This document shows positions 17,101 through 25,500 of a stretch of 64,000 bases of DNA, one piece after another. Source of the stretch: Methylocaldum szegediense (GTDB lineage: Bacteria > Pseudomonadota > Gammaproteobacteria > Methylococcales > Methylococcaceae); contig NZ_OX458333.1 in NCBI RefSeq assembly GCF_949769195.1, positions 930,001 to 994,000 of the forward strand, read 5' to 3'. The notes below the pieces were generated by a model. That model ran no database searches. It saw nothing but the letters and a program-made list of their open reading frames with translations, and was not told the DNA's origin. The translations under genes were made by a program, and so were the position numbers. Numbering within the stretch: the stretch's first letter is position 1; each line of letters starts with the position of its first letter.

Positions 17101-18038
17101 GGCGTCTCCTCGGTCAGACGGCGTGCGATCAACAGGCAATAGCGACGCAACAGTCCGCGCAGAGGACGAACGAAATGTTCGTAGCGGCCATAGAACATCT
17201 CCCGGCCGCTCTTTTTCAAGAGACAGCGGTCGGCCTCGGTCGCGAACGAGTCGGCACGCAGGTTTCGTTCGGCGAACAGCCGCCACACCCAGCGATCCAC
17301 CCTGGGCCGCAGCGGCTCGATCAGATCGGCCGCAAGCGACTCGCGCGAGTAGGCCGGCTCGTGATAGAAGCCGACGCAAGGGTCCAGCCCCGCCGCATGG
17401 CAGGCATTGACAGCTTCGAAATGGAGCAGCGTGTAGGCGAGCGATAGGGCCGCGTTGACCGGATCTTTCGGGGGCCGGCGTTTGCGTCCGGTAAACCCGA
17501 GACTGGCCGGAAAGAGCTGCGTAAACCCGGCGAAATAGGCCGCCGCAGCAGCGCCTTCGATGCCCTGCAGCCGTTCCGGCCGCGCCGCGTCATCAACGGT
17601 AGTCAACGCGCGTTCGAGGCGTGCGATGGCGTCGGAAAGCGGCTTGCGGCAATCGGGCCGGACTTGTAGCGCTAACCGCAGCAGGCGAGTTTGTGCCTTC
17701 AGTTTGAGCGCCACCAGCCGGCGCGCCCAGGGCAGCCGAAACTCATCGTCATGGTGCCAACGGTATTGCGCGATGCGCCGCGCGGTGTCGCCATGTTTTT
17801 TTCCGTGCAGAATCGCCGCGGCGCGGCCTTGCCGGCCAGCCAAAACCAGAAGGCCGACGCCTTCCTCAGCGAGCAGGCCCAACACGCCCGTGCTGAGCGT
17901 CGCCTGCCCACGAATAACTACCCGTTCGACCACGTTCAGGGGAATCGTCGCGCTCCGGCTCCCCGCTTCATAAAGGCAGAGATGGCGGCCCTCGCGGCGC
18001 AATTCGATGTCTTTTCTATCGAGGTAAAGCGTGCCCAT
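17097..18038 (-). CDS. cas1: CRISPR-associated endonuclease/integrase Cas1
   Basis: 313 residues. The start MGTLYLDRKD at 18038 is preferred over an ATG 18 bp upstream because GAGGA lies 4 nt before it and it matches the family N-terminus. Cas1 cuts the leader-repeat junction and integrates new spacers. The metal-binding triad is intact: E161 (in GIEGAAAAAYF), H226 (GFYHEP) and D238/E241 (DLIEPLRPRVD). It sits between cas2 (7 bp upstream) and the Cas1-like gene (4 bp overlap). It is the only catalytically competent Cas1 in the window, so it probably serves all three arrays. Confidence 0.95.
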   Translation of the reverse strand: MGTLYLDRKDIELRREGRHLCLYEAGSRSATIPLNVVERVVIRGQATLSTGVLGLLAEEGVGLLVLAGRQGRAAAILHGKKHGDTARRIAQYRWHHDDEFRLPWARRLVALKLKAQTRLLRLALQVRPDCRKPLSDAIARLERALTTVDDAARPERLQGIEGAAAAAYFAGFTQLFPASLGFTGRKRRPPKDPVNAALSLAYTLLHFEAVNACHAAGLDPCVGFYHEPAYSRESLAADLIEPLRPRVDRWVWRLFAERNLRADSFATEADRCLLKKSGREMFYGRYEHFVRPLRGLLRRYCLLIARRLTEETP

Positions 18039-18045
18039 TCGATCC

Positions 18046-18330
18046 TCAGCCGACATAGAAGAATTCTGGATCCGCCGGTGGAACTGCGATGCCCAGCACG
18101 CGAACCTTCATCCGGGGATCCAGCCGCAGGAGCAGAAAGCGGTCGGCCTCCTCGTCGATGACCTCCCGGACCTCGGCGATCAATTGGCGTTTCTCAGCTT
18201 CGGTCAGAAAACACTCGAACACCGATTTCTGGCCGCCCGTGGAATAGTTGCGCAAAACGAACAGTGCCTTGCGCAGGCGGGTTTGGTCGGAGATGTCGTA
18301 AGCGGCGATGTAAAGCGACCGTTTGCTCAT
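18046..18330 (-). CDS. cas2: CRISPR-associated endoribonuclease Cas2 (first copy)
   Basis: 94 residues from ATG 18330 (MSKRSLYIAAYDISDQTRLRK...). It has the Cas2 first strand with Asp (AAYDIS), LFVLRNYSTGGQKSVFECFLTEAEKRQLIAEV and a C-terminal strand VRVLGIAV. It heads the adaptation cluster and partners the catalytic Cas1 encoded 7 bp downstream. It belongs to a different Cas2 subgroup (YSTGGQKSVFEC) from the one at 16019-16333. Confidence 0.92.
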   Translation of the reverse strand: MSKRSLYIAAYDISDQTRLRKALFVLRNYSTGGQKSVFECFLTEAEKRQLIAEVREVIDEEADRFLLLRLDPRMKVRVLGIAVPPADPEFFYVG

Positions 18331-19152
18331 GGCCGCTAACTGTAATGGCGCGCAGGGAAGTCGGGGCGTTTCGCAAGCTTGCCGGCAGTTGGCCAACTAG
18401 CTCGCGGTGTCCGTACCGCGGCAAGTTAGTCAACGGAGCAGAGGACATTGCTTAGGGTACGGTGAGGCACGAACCGCACCGATGACATCCGCGAACGATG
18501 CGCTTCGCTCACCACATCCTACAACCGACGTATCGTAGGGTGCGGTGAGGGACGAACCGCACCAATCGCGTCTTCGACCAGTGGTGCGGTACCCTCCGGT
18601 CACCGTGTCTGACATTGTCGGGTGTGTTGAGGCACGAAGCGCATCAATTGTGTCCGCGAATGATGCGGTTCGCTTCGCTCACCACATCCTACGTCGTAGG
18701 GTTCGGCGAGGAACGACAAACCGGCTGCTCCGCGAATCAAACCGCGATTCTTTCGAGCGAGTAATGCCGGTCCCGCCGGTTATTACATCCGATAATCGTG
18801 GACAATTCGTAGGGTGCGGTGAGGCACGAACCGCACCGATAGCGTCCTCGAATGGTGCCCGTCCTGAACCTGGTCGAAGGGCGGTTCCCTTCGGTCACGC
18901 CATCTTCCTACCACGTGGGGTGCGGTGAACTATAAGCGACAACGATGCGTCGCGAACGATGCGGTTCGCTTCGCTCACCACATCCTACAACCGGCGTATC
19001 GTAGGGTGCGGTGAGGGATGAACCGCACCAATCGCCCCGCGAACTGCACCGGTCGTGTCCGCGAACGATACGGTTCGCTTCGCTTACCACATCCTACAAC
19101 CGGCGTATCGTAGGGTGCGGTGAGGAACGAACCGCACCGATCATGCCTCAAC
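18331..19152. repeat. Cluster of palindromic GTAGGRTGCGGTGAG repeats between cas2 and cad1
   Basis: About eight tandem or nested copies of a palindromic unit. Each left arm reads GTAGGGTGCGGTGAGG, followed by ACGAACCGCACC. Each right arm reads GCGGTTCGCTTCGCTCACC, then ACATCCTAC, the inverted form. Copies start near 18453, 18535, 18615, 18695, 18810, 18913, 19001 and 19108. The linker AACCGRCGTATC recurs. No gene is present. The same family flanks the distal ends of all three arrays and recurs at 22436, 57193 and 63070. Confidence 0.8.
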
Positions 19153-21261
19153 TCAAACCCCAAACTGCTTGAGCACCTGCCGGTAAATCGCGTCATCCAC
19201 GCGTTTAATCAGGATTTCCTTTTCCTGGCTTGGGAGGAAGGCGTGGACGAAGGCCTGCTTGATCATGGCCAAGGCATCCCAGCAATTGAATTTTTCCTCG
19301 CCAACCATACGCGCGGCGGCCAGGTATTCACCGGTCAGCGTGGTGCGGCTGATGCCGGGGTTGTCCGTGCATAGCGTCAGAGGGAGGCCGGCTTGCCAGA
19401 GTTTCCAGAGCGGGTATTCGCGACATTCCGCCGTTTCCGGATAAGCCGGATCACGGTAACCCACCACCTCTCGATTCGAACTGGGACAAAGCTCCAGGCA
19501 GATGCTTCGGTCGCGGAAGCGCTGGGCGAGAGGGGCATGATCGCCGATGGTCAGGCCGTGACCGATTCGGTCGGCATGAAAGTGATAAGCCGCCTTCCAG
19601 ATTTGTTCCGCGGTTTCGCCCTCGCCGGCGTGGATGGTCAGCGGCAGGCAGATCTCGAAGGCGCGGGCAAAGGCGTTCGCGGCATCGGGAGGCAGCGCTT
19701 GCGCCTCGTCACCCGCCATGTCGAGCCCGACCACGAAGTCCGGCAGACACTCTTTCGCCCGAACCGCGAGGTCGATCACGTCTGAGAGCTTCTCGTGTTG
19801 GCGCCGGTCGGCGATGAGGATGAACCGGAACACGGGGCGCGGATCGTGCGGCAAGCTTGCCATCGCGGCTTGCAAGGCGGCGGCCAGGCGCTCCAGGAAC
19901 AGCAGTCCGTCGCCATATTTGTGCGGGCTCCCGCGCAGCTCGACATAGGCGAGACCCTCGGCCTGTGCCTGACGAACAAGGCAAGCGGCGTAGGGGTCGA
20001 TTGCGGCGGGATGCGACAGGATCGCCGAGCCGGACAGTTCGCCCGGCCGCTCGTAGGCCGCGAAGCCGAGCGGATGGCGCGATTTGAGCGCGACCCGCGG
20101 TTCCGTGACGTCGAATAGATTCGCGATCAGGCGGTCGGTGTCGGCATGGACGAGCAGGGCGGCGGTCCAATGCGGTCTCGGGATGTCGGATGTCACCCAT
20201 CGCCTCGGCCAGTCGGAGGGCCAGAGGGTTTGTTCGAGCAGAGGCGCGACATGGTCGAGAGCACGCCCGCGCTCGGAAGGTGTCAACGTGTCCCATACCG
20301 CTCGGCCAACCGTGCGCTGGTCGTCGAGACCGAGGCAGCCGCCAATGTGCCGGTGCAAATCCCCCTTGGGCAGCGCTCGAAGCCAATCGGCGAGTCCCGG
20401 GTCCAACGGTCGCCTCCGCAGGTTTTCGATGACGCGCGGGGGTAGGCGATAAAGGCTACGCCAATTCTCGTGGTGTTCAGCCTCGCCGAGCGCTCTCAGA
20501 TAATTACCGAGCAACTGGCTTCCGGCCGCTTCGCGCCTACGGATTTCATCGCGAAGCGAGTGGCCTTCCGTGTGTGCCCAGGGCAGCGGCGTGCCGGGCT
20601 CGGCGAGAGGCAAGGGAAAACCTCGGCTGGAGACTACGCCACGGCCGTCCAGTTCGACATCCAACAGCTCGCTGCGCCGGCCGACTCCCGCCACTAACGG
20701 TACCACCGCAGGGACGATCTCGGCCGGCAGCTCGCGGGTGAAAAATTCGACGGTCGGTTCCCTAAGCAGTTTCGGCAACGGTTCTTGGCCGACCACATGA
20801 ATCAGCGCATCGCAGCCAAGCACGGAACCCGCCCATTGCAGATCGGCGCTCATGGTTTTGCGTCCGCCTGCGAGCGAAAACACGACCTGGCCGTCTCCGG
20901 CGCGCTCATGCGCCAAAAGGCAAAGGCGCAACAGCACTTCGCGGAACCGCTCGCACTCGGTCTGGCTCGCGAGCTGGTCGGTTCTTTCGGCCTGCCAGAT
21001 CCTAAGCATTGGCGGGTGTTCCAGCCGAGCATGCCAATCGAGCAAGGCCGCGATACCTTCCTCGGGTTTATCGCCTTGCGTCGTGCAGACCCAGATTTCG
21101 TCCGGCGGTTCGAGCCGATATTCATGGCGCTGGCGTTCGAAGTCGGCGCGTTGAGGATGGCTGCGGTAGAGCGGCAAGCGGTCTGGGGAGAGAAAGCCAT
21201 AAACTTCGGGAATCACCGCCCAGGACGCGCCGAGCGTGCACAGAAGAATGTTGGTTTTCAT
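19153..21261 (-). CDS. cad1: Cad1: CARF-domain adenosine deaminase, type III CRISPR effector
   Basis: 702 residues from ATG 21261, an ATGA overlap with the Nudix gene. Residues 1-180 form a CARF sensor (ILLCTLGASWAVIPE; DEIWVCTTQG; SLAGGRKTMSA at 129-139, the cyclic-oligoadenylate pocket). A linker follows, then an adenosine-deaminase TIM barrel from about 298. Zinc ligands H303 and H305 (DLHRHIGG), H544 and D633 are present, with catalytic E547 (HAGEGET) and H568 (RIGHG). The usual second Asp of the TDD motif is Asn (TDNP). Family knowledge, as I recall it: Cad1 proteins bind cA4/cA6 and deaminate ATP to ITP, halting infected-cell growth. It lies last in csx16-nudix-cad1. The CARF plus complete active site make the identification strong; substrate is by homology. 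Confidence 0.93.
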   Translation of the reverse strand: MKTNILLCTLGASWAVIPEVYGFLSPDRLPLYRSHPQRADFERQRHEYRLEPPDEIWVCTTQGDKPEEGIAALLDWHARLEHPPMLRIWQAERTDQLASQTECERFREVLLRLCLLAHERAGDGQVVFSLAGGRKTMSADLQWAGSVLGCDALIHVVGQEPLPKLLREPTVEFFTRELPAEIVPAVVPLVAGVGRRSELLDVELDGRGVVSSRGFPLPLAEPGTPLPWAHTEGHSLRDEIRRREAAGSQLLGNYLRALGEAEHHENWRSLYRLPPRVIENLRRRPLDPGLADWLRALPKGDLHRHIGGCLGLDDQRTVGRAVWDTLTPSERGRALDHVAPLLEQTLWPSDWPRRWVTSDIPRPHWTAALLVHADTDRLIANLFDVTEPRVALKSRHPLGFAAYERPGELSGSAILSHPAAIDPYAACLVRQAQAEGLAYVELRGSPHKYGDGLLFLERLAAALQAAMASLPHDPRPVFRFILIADRRQHEKLSDVIDLAVRAKECLPDFVVGLDMAGDEAQALPPDAANAFARAFEICLPLTIHAGEGETAEQIWKAAYHFHADRIGHGLTIGDHAPLAQRFRDRSICLELCPSSNREVVGYRDPAYPETAECREYPLWKLWQAGLPLTLCTDNPGISRTTLTGEYLAAARMVGEEKFNCWDALAMIKQAFVHAFLPSQEKEILIKRVDDAIYRQVLKQFGV

Positions 21262-21842
21262 ACGGAATTTCGGATCAGAAAGTCGGCCGCGAAGCGGCTC
21301 CACAACTCGAAGCGTAAATCGTCCATGATCCGTTCGGCCGGAACGAAGCCGATGCCCTTCAATCCTTGGCCTTCGACCGGTTGCGGCGGGCCATCCTCGC
21401 GCCAGCAGAGAACGTAAAGCAAACCGATGTGTACTCGTCCGACCGCTGAGAGTTCCTCGTAGATCCAGGCGGCCGGCTCCGGGACGTCGATTTTCGACTG
21501 CAACTGAAGCTCCTCTCGCAACTCGCGGAGAAGCGCTCGCTCGGCCATCGTACCGATCGATTCCGCCGCGTCAGTTTCGTCGATATGCCCGCCGACGCCG
21601 GCGCTGAACCGGTCCTGCAGTCGGGCATCGCCGCCGTTTCGCGCATAGCACCAGATGTCGCCCGAACGATTTCGGAGCAGCGCGTACGGAATGATTTGCA
21701 GAAAACGCTCGTCGGTTTCGGCGTCGGAACGCGGCCGCCAGGTCCACTCACTGGGGTAAGGCCAGTCGGATAGACGCCATGCACCGGTTCCTGGCAAAGG
21801 CAGCCAAGCGGCGCGGGGAACCACCAGGATGCGCGGGCTCAA
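21258..21842 (-). CDS. Nudix hydrolase coupled to Cad1
   Basis: 194 residues; ATGA overlaps with csx16 upstream and with cad1 downstream, so all three are co-translated. The Nudix region is GGHIDETD, a short insertion, then RELREEL; the Glu cluster that holds Mg is intact though the classic box is stretched and its last Gly is Gln. Nudix enzymes cut pyrophosphate bonds of nucleoside diphosphate derivatives. Its position makes an action on the Cad1 product (ITP/IDP to IMP) or on oligoadenylate signals attractive, but that is inference. No CARF domain, signal peptide or membrane segment is present, so it is cytosolic and not itself ligand-gated. Confidence 0.85.
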   Translation of the reverse strand: MSPRILVVPRAAWLPLPGTGAWRLSDWPYPSEWTWRPRSDAETDERFLQIIPYALLRNRSGDIWCYARNGGDARLQDRFSAGVGGHIDETDAAESIGTMAERALLRELREELQLQSKIDVPEPAAWIYEELSAVGRVHIGLLYVLCWREDGPPQPVEGQGLKGIGFVPAERIMDDLRFELWSRFAADFLIRNSV

Positions 21843-22144
21843 GGGGTTTCCTTTCCGGCCTCGACCACGCGATATTCGACAATGCGGGCGCCGAATCGCC
21901 TAAGATCCTCGGCCGAGAGCTCGCGCCCTCGCCATCCCGGCGGTATTTCCAGAGCTAGATGAAAATAACGCGCACCGAGCGCGCACACCTCCGCCGCCAG
22001 ATGGACGGGCAGGGTACCGATCACCCAATCCCCGGATTTCACCTCCGCGATGTCCAGATGCGCCAATTGCCGGTCGACAGAAATTCCGCTCTCGCGCGCC
22101 CAATCAACGGCGCCGGGATGGCGGGTTACGAAGTAAGTCGTCAT
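21839..22144 (-). CDS. csx16: Csx16 family protein (predicted cA4 ring nuclease)
   Basis: 101 residues, starting TTYFVTRHPGAVDWA, the hallmark of the Csx16 (VVA1548) family, and continuing with HLDIAEVKSGDWVIGTLPVHLAAEVCALGARYFHL. Single CARF-like domain, full family length. The family is reported to degrade cyclic tetra-adenylate and so reset type III signalling. It is the first gene of the csx16-nudix-cad1 operon (ATGA overlap), placing the off-switch before the toxic deaminase. This hints that the relevant signal here is cA4, though cA6 sensing by the other CARF proteins is not excluded. Confidence 0.9.
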   Translation of the reverse strand: MTTYFVTRHPGAVDWARESGISVDRQLAHLDIAEVKSGDWVIGTLPVHLAAEVCALGARYFHLALEIPPGWRGRELSAEDLRRFGARIVEYRVVEAGKETP

Positions 22145-22579
22145 AGGTCATACATACTCAGTGGGAATATCCAAGGAATTCGGTCTTAATTTATGGTTTC
22201 AGGGATTTGATAACCCTTGGAGGGTATGCCGATAAACAGGCGCATCTTTCACGAATGATGCCTGTCCTGAGCCCGGTCGAAGGGCCTGTCCCGAGTTCGG
22301 TTGAAGATCGGTTTTTCTGAGGTCCCCGCATTCTACGCTATGAATATTCCCCGGCTTCCGGTGTTTTTCATGGCCTCTTCCGCAGAAGGCTTTTCGATAT
22401 GTGATCTCGATTCAAATCCGCTATGACAAGCAGACCGTAGGATGCGGTGAGGCACGAACCGCATCTTTCGGTTTTCTGCGCTCCCAGGACGACGGTTTGC
22501 GATTGAAAACGCATGGTCGAGAACGCGAACGATGCGGTTCCCTCCGGTCACTGCATCCTACGGCCTTTTCAGGTTTTTT
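22145..22579. other. Spacer between csx16 and array 1 with palindromic repeats
   Basis: No gene. A full palindromic unit of the GTAGGRTGCGGTGAG family lies at 22436-22563. A CCTGAGCCCGGTCGAAGGG-type repeat lies near 22263. The unit abuts the distal end of array 1 and may act as its terminator, as transcription runs leftward. Confidence 0.55.
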
Positions 22580-25500
22580 ATGGATACCCCTTCTTAATCA
22601 GGTCTCGATTCAAACTTTTAACGATGCGGAAAGACAAAATTGCTGAGGCGTCTTAATCCCTTCTTGATCAGGTCTCGATTCAAACGGATGCGGTATGACA
22701 AATAAAAAAAACTCGCCCGGTCTTAATCCCTTCTTGATCAGGTCTCGATTCAAACCAAACGACCAAGCCAATCACCGCTACAGCGAGCGTCTTAATCCCT
22801 TCTTGATCAGGTCTCGATTCAAACAAAGTGGCGGAACTCAATAACGCTTTCATGGATTTGGTCTTAATCCCTTCTTGATCAGGTCTCGATTCAAACAAAG
22901 TGGCGGAACTCAATAACGCTTTCATGGATTTGGTCTTAATCCCTTCTTGATCAGGTCTCGATTCAAACAATCACGCGGATCGAATGACCGAAAAGGCACA
23001 AGGTCTTAATCCCTTCTTGATCAGGTCTCGATTCAAACTCCGTTAAAGCTCTAGTTGAGATTTCTCGACTCAAGTCTTAATCCCTTCTTGATCAGGTCTC
23101 GATTCAAACGCGTTCTGGCGCCGATTCGCGCGCGCGGCGAGAAGTCTTAATCCCTTCTTGATCAGGTCTCGATTCAAACAGATAAGCCATGATTATTGAA
23201 GAGTTGAAAAAACAGTCTTAATCCCTTCTTGATCAGGTCTCGATTCAAACGCAGGAATTGGATGCGATAGCGATGGAGCGCGGAGGTCTTAATCCCTTCT
23301 TGATCAGGTCTCGATTCAAACCCAACGCCCGCGCCAATGCCGCCTTCATCGCCGGTCTTAATCCCTTCTTGATCAGGTCTCGATTCAAACTCTTGGGAAA
23401 GCTTAAAGATTGATGGCATGAAAGATGTCTTAATCCCTTCTTGATCAGGTCTCGATTCAAACCACTTTGAAAGAGTGGACCATGCCCTCATTCCTGTCTT
23501 AATCCCTTCTTGATCAGGTCTCGATTCAAACCACCGACCTGTCCACGCTCATCACCAGCAAGTGGGGTCTTAATCCCTTCTTGATCAGGTCTCGATTCAA
23601 ACATCGAGTGGATTGAAAGTCTGAAGTTGTCTCCCGGTCTTAATCCCTTCTTGATCAGGTCTCGATTCAAACCCGATGCGCCAGCATCAGCTGCGCAAGA
23701 ACGGGTCGTCTTAATCCCTTCTTGATCAGGTCTCGATTCAAACTATGGTCCGCCGCACGGACCAAAAAGGACGCGAAGTCTTAATCCCTTCTTGATCAGG
23801 TCTCGATTCAAACAATCAGTCATCGGTGGATATGCGATGACTAACCCGTCTTAATCCCTTCTTGATCAGGTCTCGATTCAAACGGAACGAGGACGCCTCT
23901 TATCCCTTCGGCCAGCCGTCTTAATCCCTTCTTGATCAGGTCTCGATTCAAACGTCTGAAGCCTACAAAAAAGCGGTGAAAATGTGTCTTAATCCCTTCT
24001 TGATCAGGTCTCGATTCAAACCCACTCGTGACTAACCAAACCACCGCCCAAGGATGGGTCTTAATCCCTTCTTGATCAGGTCTCGATTCAAACGATAAAG
24101 AAATGAAGGCCCTAGTCGACGCGTGTCCGTCTTAATCCCTTCTTGATCAGGTCTCGATTCAAACAAAGTCTGCATACTTAACCATGCTGTACCCTTTAGT
24201 CTTAATCCCTTCTTGATCAGGTCTCGATTCAAACAGTGGATATTCGAAAACAAGGTCCAATTGCCGGGTCTTAATCCCTTCTTGATCAGGTCTCGATTCA
24301 AACATATGCCGATACTTTATTATGAGTTTGAGGATGGTCTTAATCCCTTCTTGATCAGGTCTCGATTCAAACATGAGGTATTTCGCAGTGAGCTTTGGGG
24401 ATCTGGTCTTAATCCCTTCTTGATCAGGTCTCGATTCAAACTGGCTGACCGACCTAAAAGATCGGCAGGCACGCGTCTTAATCCCTTCTTGATCAGGTCT
24501 CGATTCAAACTATTACGACATCCACATTGCTTATGGCGGTGATCGTCTTAATCCCTTCTTGATCAGGTCTCGATTCAAACTAAAGAGAGGAGAAAAACAC
24601 ATGAAAAACCAAGTCTTAATCCCTTCTTGATCAGGTCTCGATTCAAACACGAAATCGAATCCATCATTCCCGCTGAGTTGTGGTCTTAATCCCTTCTTGA
24701 TCAGGTCTCGATTCAAACGAAGGAGGATGCCATGAATAAGAAATGTGATCATGTCTTAATCCCTTCTTGATCAGGTCTCGATTCAAACTAAGTCATGATC
24801 AAAAATTTTAAAGGAGGCGGAAGTCTTAATCCCTTCTTGATCAGGTCTCGATTCAAACCCCAAGACGGCACGGAAATCACGATCCCGCCCTGTCTTAATC
24901 CCTTCTTGATCAGGTCTCGATTCAAACTATTACGACATCCACATTGCTTATGGCGGTGATCGTCTTAATCCCTTCTTGATCAGGTCTCGATTCAAACCAA
25001 TTCATGCCTACAATGGCATGAAAAGAGCTTCGGTCTTAATCCCTTCTTGATCAGGTCTCGATTCAAACATGCCAAAAGTCTTCTTAGGATGCGACAAGTC
25101 GCGTCTTAATCCCTTCTTGATCAGGTCTCGATTCAAACCTGAGGTGAAAAATGACTAAAAAGCAAGCATCTGTCTTAATCCCTTCTTGATCAGGTCTCGA
25201 TTCAAACTTATTGACGCACTAGAAGAAAGCTTGGATTCCAAGTCTTAATCCCTTCTTGATCAGGTCTCGATTCAAACAAAAATGAAAAAACAAGCATCTA
25301 ATATTCTTAAAGTCTTAATCCCTTCTTGATCAGGTCTCGATTCAAACATATATGTTTGTAGAGAGTGGTGTGATCATCTGTCTTAATCCCTTCTTGATCA
25401 GGTCTCGATTCAAACGGAGCACCAATTTGATGATGTTAAACTTTTAAGGTCTTAATCCCTTCTTGATCAGGTCTCGATTCAAACGATCACAACAGATTAA

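Noticed and set aside
16333-17379. Longer 348-residue version of the Cas1-like protein
   Set aside because: The extra N-terminal 93 residues are out-of-frame translation of the true cas1 gene; the GTG at 17100 gives a GTGA overlap and a Cas1-type first strand.
18430-19150. Small ORFs in the repeat cluster between cas2 and cad1
   Set aside because: All are built from the palindromic repeat, in frames with no ribosome sites; the peptides repeat with the DNA units.
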